64,000 bases of DNA from Natronorubrum halophilum. GTDB taxonomy: Archaea > Halobacteriota > Halobacteria > Halobacteriales > Natrialbaceae. A program made the translations under genes and the position numbers. Below are positions 1 through 9,062 of the stretch, piece by piece (the first letter of the stretch is position 1; every line of letters begins with the position of its first letter). The notes beneath the pieces are model-generated. The model saw nothing but the letters and a program-made list of their open reading frames with translations. It was not told the origin of the DNA and did no database searches. The DNA lies in the NCBI RefSeq assembly GCF_003670115.1, contig NZ_QQTY01000006.1, forward strand, positions 62,001-126,000. The letters run 5' to 3'.

Positions 1-2505
1 GATGTATCCGCACAAAGGGAACTTCTGCACACACTTGTAAAGACGTTTGAAAATCAGTTAGATAAATTTGACTGGCTCCTCTCGGATACCGTCTGGGATC
101 AACTTGATCAAGTAACAGCTCATACCATTGGAATTGCTTTAGAACGCCACCTCACCCTGAAACAGAGTGAAGGATACGACACACCTTCAGGTCTGACATG
201 TCCGACTACCGATGAGGCTATTGAAGATGCTATCATCGACCAACTTCAAGTCGCTGTGGATGAGAAGTATACAGATTTATCCGAGATTCTTGGCACATCT
301 ATCGATTCTATCACTAGTGAACAATCAGCTGAAACGGATTGTAGTACTTTAAATCAAGAAACTCTTGAAATCATATATAAAGACATACTTCCAAAACTCC
401 GCATTGCTGATCCAGCCACCGGAAGTGGTACGTTCTTACTATCCGCTTTGGACACGATTGTGAAACTACGAAAGTACATTGAGTCAGTTCCTGATGTATT
501 TCGCTCATTTGAGGCCTATGACTATCCTACACAACTAGATAACCAAACTCAGCAAGGACTTACAGCCTGGACCTCAATCTCACAAAATCTATTCGGTGTC
601 GATATCAATCCCGAGGCAGTCGCTTACACACGCTTCCGTTTAGAATTAGCATATCTTTGCACAATCAACAACCAAGACGGGTTTCTCCCTCCTAGAGTCA
701 GCCATAATATTAAGCAGGGCAATAGTATTATTGGAAAACCATTTAGTACAGACCCACCGTACTGGTCAGGCCAGTTACCCCTCACAGCATTTCGAGACGA
801 AGAAGAACCATATTCTGCTTTGTTACAAGGAATTGACTCGTCAGATGCGTTGGCCAATGAGGTCAGACCGGTTCTGGCGAGCTATCGGAGTGCACCATCA
901 GCCGAGAGACAAGCACTGCTCAACACAATAATTGATACAATATCAGATCAAGTTGAGGCGATTAATCCTAGACTGAGGTTTGAGATGTATGGAGGAGTTG
1001 AGGAAAATAGTGAGTCAGAGACCAATGTGAAAGAGGAACTCACAAAAAAGGATGCTTTCCACTGGCCACTTGAATTCCCGTGTGTCATGGACGAAGGTGG
1101 GTTTGATGTCGTATTATTCCATTCTCCGTGGTCCAATTCTAATATACTCGATTCTCTCGACAAATCAACACGTGACTACCTCTATTCCGGTAGTCAGTAT
1201 CAACTTCCACCTCCAAAAGGTTGGAGACGCACTGGAGATGTCATAGATGCATTCTTTCTTCATCGTGCCCATGATATTGTTTCTAACGGGGGGACGATCG
1301 CAGCACTGGTTGACGAATCCGTGTTGACTACTTCAGCCTCGCACCACGCGCGTGTCCGATATCTTAGTACTACGGATATTGATCGTATTGCTACTTTCAC
1401 TAATCAAAACACATTCGGTCAAATTGACCGTAGGTTCAAGTATGCAATTATTGTTTCCCAAGCAAGGGAAGACACTGGAAAAATCAATATCGGTTCTGGA
1501 TTTGTTACCCCTGAAAACTACACCGACATGGAAAAATATCATGAAATTGATAAAGGATTTATCAATAGATTTTCTCCAAAAACGCTTGCCTTCCCGCAAA
1601 TCGAACATGACGTTCAACTCAAAGCCTTGGATCGAATTCTCGATGCTCCGATTCTTAGTGATGATGAGAAGAGTGATGGTTGGACCATATTTCCAACCGG
1701 AGAATTTAATCAAACAAATGACAGTAGATATATTTCAGAAAGTCGTTTCGAGAACAGTAGTCCTATATACAGAGGATCAAACATCTATCAGTACATCTAT
1801 CAAACTGCACCAGAGGCTACTGTAGATGAACCAGACCTGTGGACTATTCCACGGGAGGCTGAGCAGGGGATATCGACACGAGAGTATCTACGAGAGCGAA
1901 AACAAACATCCGGTCCTGTATCACTTTCAGTTGAGTCTTCACGCATTGTCTACCGTCGAATCACAAGCTCAGCAAATGAACGAAGTATGATTGCATCTCT
2001 TCTTCCTCCAAACAACTTTCACATAAACACGCTAAATAGCATAGACCCTAACCAAGGGGATCAAACAAATATTAAACAACGTTTAGTTCTCTTGGGTCTC
2101 TTAAACAGCGTTCCATATGACTACTTGCTCCGACAGAAGATTACCAATTCTGTTCCAAAGTACACTCTGTTTGAAACTAGGGTCCCCTTTATGACAGAAG
2201 ATCATCTGCTATTTGAACCAATTTTGAGGCGTGTTAGCCGCCTAAACCTGACTGGCACTCCTTTTGAGGCTCAACGGGAGGCATTGAACATTCAGCCAGC
2301 TACCGAATCGGAGGAACGCAGACGGAAATTACGGGCGGAGATTGATGCAGCAGCCTTTGACCTTTATGGTTTCCAGGACCAAGATCTCATAAAACAGGTT
2401 CTCAATGACTTTGGATTTGTACGCAGTCCACGTGTGATGGATTCGGACTATCATGATCTTATTTTGGATGTTCTTCAAAAGGGGGAGTATCGAGATGTCT
2501 CGTGA
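1..2505 (+). CDS. Eco57I/type IIG-style adenine methyltransferase-like protein, 5' end outside window
   Basis: The frame is open from base 1 with no stop, so the gene begins before the window and at least 834 residues are visible. The SAM-binding motif I (DPATGSGTF) is read near base 412. Around base 1125 the catalytic motif IV position reads FHSPW, where N6-adenine methylases normally have NPPY/F/W, so the key Asn and first Pro are missing. A long C-terminal part with a TNERT-like segment (SANERS, near base 1970) resembles the target-recognition region of type IIG, BREX PglX and DISARM DrmMI proteins. The stop overlaps the next gene, which suggests a two-gene unit. Family placement is fairly safe. 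Methylation activity is doubtful because of motif IV. Confidence 0.75.
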   Translation, partial: DVSAQRELLHTLVKTFENQLDKFDWLLSDTVWDQLDQVTAHTIGIALERHLTLKQSEGYDTPSGLTCPTTDEAIEDAIIDQLQVAVDEKYTDLSEILGTSIDSITSEQSAETDCSTLNQETLEIIYKDILPKLRIADPATGSGTFLLSALDTIVKLRKYIESVPDVFRSFEAYDYPTQLDNQTQQGLTAWTSISQNLFGVDINPEAVAYTRFRLELAYLCTINNQDGFLPPRVSHNIKQGNSIIGKPFSTDPPYWSGQLPLTAFRDEEEPYSALLQGIDSSDALANEVRPVLASYRSAPSAERQALLNTIIDTISDQVEAINPRLRFEMYGGVEENSESETNVKEELTKKDAFHWPLEFPCVMDEGGFDVVLFHSPWSNSNILDSLDKSTRDYLYSGSQYQLPPPKGWRRTGDVIDAFFLHRAHDIVSNGGTIAALVDESVLTTSASHHARVRYLSTTDIDRIATFTNQNTFGQIDRRFKYAIIVSQAREDTGKINIGSGFVTPENYTDMEKYHEIDKGFINRFSPKTLAFPQIEHDVQLKALDRILDAPILSDDEKSDGWTIFPTGEFNQTNDSRYISESRFENSSPIYRGSNIYQYIYQTAPEATVDEPDLWTIPREAEQGISTREYLRERKQTSGPVSLSVESSRIVYRRITSSANERSMIASLLPPNNFHINTLNSIDPNQGDQTNIKQRLVLLGLLNSVPYDYLLRQKITNSVPKYTLFETRVPFMTEDHLLFEPILRRVSRLNLTGTPFEAQREALNIQPATESEERRRKLRAEIDAAAFDLYGFQDQDLIKQVLNDFGFVRSPRVMDSDYHDLILDVLQKGEYRDVS

Positions 2506-4051
2506 AGAATATATAGTTCGGGCCTCCGACGAATTGAAGGACATTATTCGCGATCAAGATAACGAAGCAGTTGAAATTACAGAAGGAGAAGATAGACTTG
2601 GAGAGATCTCCGCGAAGGGAACTGAGAATTACCCAATCCTTATCGGTGCAATAGCCGCGAAATATATTGATCCCAATGACTGTCCGGAGTATGTTAATAT
2701 TGAAGATGACTATTCAGGGGATCGTTGGGAGCGGATGGTCCACCGAGCATTGATGAACGTCATACAGCGTTTACAACATAAGAAGCCGAATGAAAGTAGA
2801 TCAGATGAAGGAGAAAAAACCTCCGAGGTAATTGATGTACCACCTGTTCTATCCGAACTTGCTGATGCGGTTGATGATACAGAGACAGACTCACAAAACA
2901 GTTTAGACCAGCCGTTTGTTGATGTTTCTGATGAGGTTATAGTCGATATGTTTGATAGATGCTTAGCAGAAATATCAGAGCAAATTGATGAGGCAGAGTA
3001 CAATATATATTTCCCTCTGAATATACGAAAATCAGAACAAGAGAGTTTTTTAGTAGGTGGAACCGAAATTTGTCGAGTAGATAATTCCACAGTAGACCAG
3101 ATTTTCGAATCCAACGAGATAGGAGATATTTCTATTGGAACCGTACCACTAGAGAACTTTTTGAATGAGTCTAAACTACATCCTACTTCTTACAATGATA
3201 ATTGGTATTGGTCATGTAGCATTGAAGCCCCATCTTCTAAAGAAGCAGTCTCTAATGTTATCGAAGCTATCGAGATGATGATAGGAAAGATCAATTACAC
3301 CATTTATTATGATTCTAACCTGTTGAGTGAGGTGACTCTCGATCAGTTGTTTTCCTCAAATTTACTTGATGAAGAAGTGATTGTTGAGCATCCTCCATTC
3401 ATATTGGTATGCGAGGGTGATAAACTCGTAACTAGTGTTTCCAGATCGGACCGTTTTGGTAATCCAGTTAATTTAGGCGGGAGGTTTCAAACTACGTATT
3501 CAGACTTAGGCTTCCGTAAATTCCCACCATCATATGCTCGTCTGTCTGAAAAGTCACTCGCATCTGGCTTGCAAGGGTTCTTTTCAGCAGTGTCTGCTAC
3601 TAATCCGCGTGATTCATATTTTGCTTACTGGCGCGGGCTCGAGGATATTTCTTATACTGATCCAAGCGAAGATGAAAGTGCAGATGTTCTCAAACGCACA
3701 GGACATTTTTGTTCTATTGAGAACGTCGATACTTTGTATCACCGTCTAAAACAGACACGGAACAAACTTGTCCACTCTGGCGGCAGTGCGAATATTACCG
3801 TCAGAGACACCATTATTCTACGTGAAATCTTCCTTGATGCTTTTCCGAAAATCTGGGAGATTGAAGATAGCACTATGGACAACAATACAGATATGGGACA
3901 CATTCTGAACTATATTATTAACGAGTCTGGTATTGAACATACACGTGGAACGCTTGATCAAGAGATTAAGGAGATGCGTAGCCAGATTGAAGAATACGAG
4001 CGCAGAAAAACTGCACTGAGTGCTATCGAAAAGTGGCAGGATCCACAATAG
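2495..4051 (+). CDS. HEPN-motif protein coupled to the methyltransferase-like gene
   Basis: 518 residues, unrecognised as a named family. I chose the ATG at 2495 because GGGGGAG lies 8 bases upstream and this start overlaps the preceding stop by 11 bases, as in translational coupling; a longer start at 2453 lacks this. Near residue 422 the sequence RNKLVH fits the Rx4-6H motif of HEPN ribonucleases, set in a predicted helical region, and the last 40 residues look like a coiled coil. The N-terminal 150 residues are acidic and low in complexity. HEPN proteins paired with modification enzymes are often abortive defence or toxin modules, which is the inference here. AT-rich base use resembles the upstream gene and differs from the right half of the window. 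Confidence 0.6.
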   Translation: MSREEYIVRASDELKDIIRDQDNEAVEITEGEDRLGEISAKGTENYPILIGAIAAKYIDPNDCPEYVNIEDDYSGDRWERMVHRALMNVIQRLQHKKPNESRSDEGEKTSEVIDVPPVLSELADAVDDTETDSQNSLDQPFVDVSDEVIVDMFDRCLAEISEQIDEAEYNIYFPLNIRKSEQESFLVGGTEICRVDNSTVDQIFESNEIGDISIGTVPLENFLNESKLHPTSYNDNWYWSCSIEAPSSKEAVSNVIEAIEMMIGKINYTIYYDSNLLSEVTLDQLFSSNLLDEEVIVEHPPFILVCEGDKLVTSVSRSDRFGNPVNLGGRFQTTYSDLGFRKFPPSYARLSEKSLASGLQGFFSAVSATNPRDSYFAYWRGLEDISYTDPSEDESADVLKRTGHFCSIENVDTLYHRLKQTRNKLVHSGGSANITVRDTIILREIFLDAFPKIWEIEDSTMDNNTDMGHILNYIINESGIEHTRGTLDQEIKEMRSQIEEYERRKTALSAIEKWQDPQ

Positions 4052-4484
4052 TTCAGATTGTGAGCTTTGAGATACTTTGGAAAAACCGTGTTCTCGGGTA
4101 GTGAAATTCGCTCACCAGCACGGTCACAAATCGTCTCACGCAACAGTTGGCTGTCCGTCTCAACTGGGGGTTCACTTGCAAATGGAACTCAACGTCGATC
4201 GTGAACAGCTCCCGATCGAATGCTGCGTGATGGATCTTACTCAGCAGGAGCATATTCTGGAGATCAGCTTGATACTCTGGATAATCTGACCAAGGAAGGA
4301 TGTGGGCGACGTCCTCATGTTCGAACTTTTTTGTATTCATCCATTCAGAATCCTTCCATGGAACCGCTTTTTCAAATTTCCACAAATATTGTCCATCTCG
4401 TTGAATCACCAGTGTAAATATGCCTTTATCCACCGACTGGTCTTCAGGCATATAATACGATTTGTCACCCTCCATGCCACCCAT
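4036..4484 (-). pseudogene. HNH_2-type endonuclease remnant, frameshifted
   Basis: The minus frame from 4484 carries AHILPWS, then NMLLLSKIHHAAFDRELFTID, typical of the HNH_2 nuclease core. Near base 4142 the reading continues in another frame with LRETICDRAGERISLP and PKYLKAHN, the expected tail of the same family, so one frameshift splits the gene. The part before the core lacks the usual Cys-rich start, and the 3' end runs into the HEPN gene without a clean stop. Taken together it is a dead, probably truncated copy. Confidence 0.7.
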
Positions 4485-4656
4485 ATGTAGACTATTGATG
4501 TTTTCTCCCTTCTCAATTTGAAATGTGATTCTCAGAATTGTCTATGTCTATAATTATGGCCTGTGGTTATCCATAACGTGATTAGAACATACCTCGCTTG
4601 TACCGTATCTTCAGAAGGATCATTGGCTACCGAGAAACTCTTTTCGCTGCGGTCAA

Positions 4657-5523
4657 CTACTTGTCTGGGAACGGATGCTCACCTTCGAGATCCATCTCTT
4701 CGGCTTCCTCAGCCACCCACCGAATATCAGCGGCATCAACGGCCGCTCCCGTGTTCCTGTGTTTCTCCACGCCGAGTTTGATGTACTCCCGCGTGTCTAG
4801 GTCGGGGTCCGCGTCGATATGCGCGAGTACCTCCTCCACCGTAACTTCCGTGTCCCCATACCATTCGAACGGGGCTCCCTTGCCCGTATTATCCTCGAGC
4901 ACATGGTAGTCGAGTTGTTTGTGGTCCGATGGCCCCGATGTTGGTTCACTCGAGGACGATGATCGAGGGGTCTGATCTGCGCCGAGGTGACGCGTGTTCA
5001 TCTGCTCCGCAACTAGTGTGGAATCCTTGTTGGCGTCATCAGAGGCGGATATGGATTTCGTATCCGTCTCCATTCCCGGGTCCGTGGAAGTGGCGTTCTC
5101 CGCCCATGCGCCGAGTTTCGGGAAGACGTAGCCTTCGAGGGCAACGACCAACACGATGAACAGCAGGAGGCCCGGCCACCCCATCCCTAATCCGAGCATA
5201 AGAAACACGAACCCCCACACGAGGGCTTTCGACGCCACTTTTTTCTCCTCATCGGAAAGTTCATGCGTTGTGCCCGTTCCACTAGGGGCTCTCGCGGTGG
5301 GGGCCATCCGGTTGCCGTGGATCGAATCGTGGCAGGCCTTGCAATGGGTGATAAGATTGGATAACTGGTGACTCCCACCCTTACTTACTGGGACGCTATG
5401 GTGTACATGCAATTCCGCGTCGCCATTCGATCCTCTTTTCCGCCCGCAGTTTTGACAAGTATAATTATCCCGGCGCAGGACTTTACTCCGTCTGCTGCTC
5501 CAGTCGCTTGGCCGATTTCCCAT
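4657..5523 (-). CDS. HNH endonuclease with two membrane segments
   Basis: 288 residues. The N-terminal 60 residues form a McrA-like HNH domain: CQNC, then LHVHHSVPVSKGG, then a Asn-containing stretch and CKACHDSIHG, so both zinc Cys pairs and the catalytic His are present. Around residues 100-140 there are two hydrophobic stretches (ALVWGFVFLML and LLLFIVLVVALEG) that should cross the membrane. The remaining 140 residues are acidic, low in complexity and end in a short helical region. A membrane-tethered HNH protein is unusual; a role in cutting incoming DNA is inference. The gene stands alone, with no operon partner. Confidence 0.8.
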   Translation of the reverse strand: MGNRPSDWSSRRSKVLRRDNYTCQNCGRKRGSNGDAELHVHHSVPVSKGGSHQLSNLITHCKACHDSIHGNRMAPTARAPSGTGTTHELSDEEKKVASKALVWGFVFLMLGLGMGWPGLLLFIVLVVALEGYVFPKLGAWAENATSTDPGMETDTKSISASDDANKDSTLVAEQMNTRHLGADQTPRSSSSSEPTSGPSDHKQLDYHVLEDNTGKGAPFEWYGDTEVTVEEVLAHIDADPDLDTREYIKLGVEKHRNTGAAVDAADIRWVAEEAEEMDLEGEHPFPDK

Positions 5524-5630
5524 GGTAGAGAGTAACGTGTGAAATGATAAATAGGTAACCAGATGTTATTAATAAGGAATGTTAGTCTAACGAAATAGTC
5601 TCTGATGTCTGTCAGGGTGATAGTCCGATC

Positions 5631-6375
5631 GGCACTGTCTAGTTTAGCACCTCGTCAGCTGGCGTCTTTCCATCGAGCGATTGATGCGGTCTTTGATGGT
5701 TGTAGTAATGCACAAACTGATCAATCCATTTGCGGGCACTCCGCCGACTGCCCACCCACGAGTTATGGAAACGGTTAACGCGCATTTTGAAGGTGTGAAA
5801 CCACTTTTCGATCAGGTTTCGATCGGTATAGTCAACCCGACCGTTCAGTCCTACCCGAGCAAGGGCAGTCCGATAGCTAAATTGATCGACGAGAAACACT
5901 GCTTCGGAGAGATCGTGTTTCTCGCGGAGTCTATACAGGAACGCAGCTGCCGGATCAGTGCCGTGGCGGCTGAATAACTGAGCATCAAGAATCAACTTTG
6001 TATCGAGGTTTATTGCAGCGTACAACCAAGACCATTCGCCGTTGATCTTGACAGCGGTCTCGTCAACCGCGACCCGCGTCGGCGAAGCCGACGACGGGTC
6101 AGGAACGCTGTCAGCTAGCCGACGTACCCCATTCCAAACCGCTCCATAAGAGCGTTCAACGCCTAATTCAGCGAGAACCGTTGTTGTCTCTCGAAGCGAA
6201 CAACCGGTGGCGTGGAGACGGACGGCGACGCCCGTTAGGGCGTTCGCCGTCCGTTCGTTCTCCCAAGCTTCTTCTAAATCCTCATCGTAGCTCTTGCTGA
6301 GCAGGTCTGCGAGCATTAGTCCAAATTAACTCAACGGCCTGCTCACTTCTCAAACTGGCTCAACTAGACAATGCC
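5631..6375 (-). mobile_element. IS6-type insertion sequence, complete
   Basis: The ends are inverted repeats: GGCACTGTCTAGTT at 5631-5644 and AACTAGACAATGCC at 6362-6375, 13 of 14 positions matching. One transposase gene fills the 745-bp element. I see no matching target duplication in the flanking 8 bases, which may mean recombination after insertion. Relics of the same element occur at 23229-23310 and 28942-28955. Confidence 0.85.
5639..6316 (-). CDS. IS6 family transposase
   Basis: 225 residues, the usual size for the small haloarchaeal IS6-like transposases. The DDE triad is visible: Asp in RVAVDETAVKING, Asp in FLVDQFSYRTAL and Glu in NLIEKWFHTFKMR, followed by the C-terminal YYNHQRPHQSLDGKTP motif of this group. 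The N-terminus has a helix-turn-helix-like stretch (CSLRETTTVLAELGVERSYG). It catalyses replicative transposition through the flanking 14-bp ends. No frameshift is seen, so it may still be active. Confidence 0.93.
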   Translation of the reverse strand: MLADLLSKSYDEDLEEAWENERTANALTGVAVRLHATGCSLRETTTVLAELGVERSYGAVWNGVRRLADSVPDPSSASPTRVAVDETAVKINGEWSWLYAAINLDTKLILDAQLFSRHGTDPAAAFLYRLREKHDLSEAVFLVDQFSYRTALARVGLNGRVDYTDRNLIEKWFHTFKMRVNRFHNSWVGSRRSARKWIDQFVHYYNHQRPHQSLDGKTPADEVLN

Positions 6376-6401
6376 ATATACAAAATCGTGTTTTCGCCCA
6401 A

Positions 6402-8861
6402 TTAGTTTTCTTCTAAAGTCCAGTGAGCTTTACCTCCACATGAGCACTTCAGTGCGACTTCTTCATAACCCTCCTCGACTACGGATAGGCAGGAGTTGCA
6501 GTTGCTACACCAGAACAGGTCGTAGAGTTCTTTAAAGGCATCTACGGCAGGCTGGAGTTCTGCGATGGTGAATGTCGCCCACTCGTCCTCGTTGAAGTGG
6601 ACGTTCGGGTTGACCGCACCCATCTCGTTGTTGAACTGGGTGTAGACCTGGCTTCGTTTGTCGTCGAGATCGTTGATGTCCGAAATATCGTTGCCCCATG
6701 AGCTGCCTGCCCGTTTTGCTTGTTTGAGAAGCTCTTTGAACCGGGACATAGCGGGACCGGAGAAGTCGCCTAGTGTCCAACGCGAATCGGACTTGAACTG
6801 GACACGAGCTCCTAGTTGATGGCAGGTTTCACGGAGGAACCACTCGGCAGTATGCCTGAGGCGGGAGGCTGCGGCCTGGACGTCACCTTCATCCATGAGT
6901 TCCTCAACACGGTCCCATTCATCGCCGGATTTCCCGATTATCTGTGGGCCATCATCAAGAGACCAGCTGGAGAACTTGATTGTGCTACGCCGGGAAAGCA
7001 CGCCGACGGTTTTCAGGTGACGGTACCAGAGCTCATCGTGCGTAGTCATCAAGATCTGGAAGTCCGAGGAGATCTCTTTCTCCAGCAGGTTTGCGAGAGG
7101 CCGCCTGTGTTCCGCGTCTACCGACATAACAACGTCATCCAGCATTATGAGGGGGAGATCGCCGCCTTCCAGGTAATCACATAGGGCTAGGTAGAGGCAG
7201 AGACCCATGCTGTCCTGGTGACCTTCGCTGTGGAGCGCATGAGGTGGATGTTTACCTCTTCCATGGAACCCAACTTGAATATCAAGCCCGGTTTCGGTCG
7301 GGCTTATATCTGGTGAGAAGTCTTCCTCTTCTCCGTGTATCGTCTTATAGTATTTTTCAAACTGTTCTGAGATAGCCTCGTAGGTCTCGTTCAGGACGCT
7401 GTCACGGCTGTTGATGAATTCCTTCTGTACTTCATCCATCTGGTCTGCGGCTTCCCGGTACTCTTCCGACACCGTCTCCAGCCGTATCACGTCTTGGTAG
7501 TTTTCGTAGGCAGAGTTCAGTACGTCCCAAGCATTCTGAAGAGCATCGAGATCAGGAAGATCCTCGGCACGGCTCTTCAGCTCGGAAATGTACTCAACGG
7601 CGTTTTCAGGCTTCAATACCTGTTTCCGTTCTTCTCTTTCGTATTCCTCGTAAGGCAGTTCATCAACGATATTGTCTTCCAGGTTTTCCTCGTACTCTTC
7701 CAGATCTGTAAACAAGTCTTCGAGATTTTCTGTATCGAAGTCATCGTGCTGTCCTAAGATATTGGTTAGGGAATCCACCGCAGTGCGAATCTCCGTAAGT
7801 AGTGGAAGGAGTTCCTGCTGAATACCATTCAGCTCCTCCATTTTCTTGTTGGCTTCGGCCGCCTTCTCTTCCCTTTCTTCCAACAATTCTTCGAGTTCTT
7901 CTGCATCCCAGTCGGTTAAGCAGAGCGGACAACAGTCTGCATCCTCGTCAAGGAACTGTCTCCCGTCCTGGATTAACTCTAAAACGTCTAAGGCGCGCAG
8001 TGCCTCCTCGTCAGAGCGTACTGCCTCGGTTTTCTCTCTGAGTTCAGCTTCCAGTTCAAGAAACTCTTCAACATCGTTCTCAAACCATTCCTCGATTTTA
8101 GTCAGGAGTTCCTTGGTTTGTTTCGACTGAATAGGGCTGGCACTCGCCCGATCAGTAGGAGACTCGAGCTCGTTCCGAAACTCGGTATCTGGATCAAGTT
8201 CGTCCAGAGGTTCGCCATCCAAGTCTTCTCTTATCTGGTTTACCTTCTGCTGTACTTCCTCTAACGACTGTGCTTCTTCCTCAAAAAGGCTGAACAGACG
8301 TTGTTGACTACTGCTGTATTCTCTTTCTTTCCGGTCGGCCTCAGTACCTAGTTGATCTGCAGCTCCCTGGAGCTCTAACCGCTTCTGCTTGATATTGCTT
8401 AGCTTCAGTAGTGTGCGTAGTTGCTCCGACCGTGACTGTTTCCGTGCTACGATAAAGTTGAGTATCTCACTTCGGGACAACAGATGCTGTCCTCTCTCTG
8501 CAGCATCAATAAGCAACTCAAGTGAGTCCGGGAGTTCGCCATCATACTCCAGCGAGTTGTCCTCGACTGTACGCTTCAAGGTGATTTTCTCGGAGTCGTT
8601 CGAGAAAGTGATCTCGACCCAAGAGTCCTCAGGATCACTATCGACGTGTGGTCCGTGATCCTCAATTGAGATGTCGCCTGTTCCCTCCCCGGTCATTCTC
8701 TGTACAGTACCAGTTAAGAGGAAGTCGATAGCATCCATCACAGAGCTCTTTCCAGAACCGTTCGGCCCAATCAACCCGATATTATCGCCTTTAGGTTGTT
8801 TCTCAAGTTCAGTGATGCCTCGAAAGTTGTTGATCTGGAGCTCCTCAATCTTCATCTTCAC
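6402..8861 (-). CDS. SMC/Rad50-like ATPase with zinc hook and C-terminal zinc ribbon
   Basis: 819 residues. Walker A is GPNGSGKSS near residue 34 and the matching Walker B is LPLIMLDDV near residue 560, the split-ATPase layout of SMC, RecN and Rad50 proteins. Long coiled-coil arms flank a CPLC zinc hook near residue 310. After the ATPase comes a helical domain of about 200 residues I cannot name, ending in a four-Cys zinc ribbon (CSNCNSC and CSCGG). It overlaps a 62-residue gene upstream. No nuclease subunit follows, so this is not the Rad50-Mre11 operon. Related stand-alone SMC-like ATPases often act in anti-plasmid or anti-phage defence; that role is inferred. A second possible start lies two codons in, at 8855. 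Confidence 0.8.
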   Translation of the reverse strand: MKMKIEELQINNFRGITELEKQPKGDNIGLIGPNGSGKSSVMDAIDFLLTGTVQRMTGEGTGDISIEDHGPHVDSDPEDSWVEITFSNDSEKITLKRTVEDNSLEYDGELPDSLELLIDAAERGQHLLSRSEILNFIVARKQSRSEQLRTLLKLSNIKQKRLELQGAADQLGTEADRKEREYSSSQQRLFSLFEEEAQSLEEVQQKVNQIREDLDGEPLDELDPDTEFRNELESPTDRASASPIQSKQTKELLTKIEEWFENDVEEFLELEAELREKTEAVRSDEEALRALDVLELIQDGRQFLDEDADCCPLCLTDWDAEELEELLEEREEKAAEANKKMEELNGIQQELLPLLTEIRTAVDSLTNILGQHDDFDTENLEDLFTDLEEYEENLEDNIVDELPYEEYEREERKQVLKPENAVEYISELKSRAEDLPDLDALQNAWDVLNSAYENYQDVIRLETVSEEYREAADQMDEVQKEFINSRDSVLNETYEAISEQFEKYYKTIHGEEEDFSPDISPTETGLDIQVGFHGRGKHPPHALHSEGHQDSMGLCLYLALCDYLEGGDLPLIMLDDVVMSVDAEHRRPLANLLEKEISSDFQILMTTHDELWYRHLKTVGVLSRRSTIKFSSWSLDDGPQIIGKSGDEWDRVEELMDEGDVQAAASRLRHTAEWFLRETCHQLGARVQFKSDSRWTLGDFSGPAMSRFKELLKQAKRAGSSWGNDISDINDLDDKRSQVYTQFNNEMGAVNPNVHFNEDEWATFTIAELQPAVDAFKELYDLFWCSNCNSCLSVVEEGYEEVALKCSCGGKAHWTLEEN

Positions 8862-9033
8862 TCACCGCCTCCAAGGCCTGTTCTGCGACTTGATCCCGGC
8901 CTCCGAAATCATCCTCATCAGAAAGACCAGAGATAACAGTTGAAACTTCCTCTGAAACTATATCAGACGATTCAAGACTATCTATGAACTTGTCTACAAT
9001 ACTTTCCTCTAACGATTCCGAGCCATCTGGCAT
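8845..9033 (-). CDS. small acidic partner of the SMC-like ATPase
   Basis: 62 residues, very acidic, with no recognisable domain. Its stop overlaps the ATPase start by 17 bases, so the two are almost surely co-translated and the small protein probably binds or regulates the ATPase. The upstream side faces a decayed gene on the other strand, so the promoter must lie just beyond base 9033. Confidence rests on the overlap and on the shared base composition, not on homology. Confidence 0.55.
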   Translation of the reverse strand: MPDGSESLEESIVDKFIDSLESSDIVSEEVSTVISGLSDEDDFGGRDQVAEQALEAVSEDED

Positions 9034-9062
9034 ATACCATCACTATGCCACCTGACTGTCAT

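Noticed and set aside
5631-6375. Target-site duplication around the intact IS
   Set aside because: The eight bases on each side do not match, so none is claimed.
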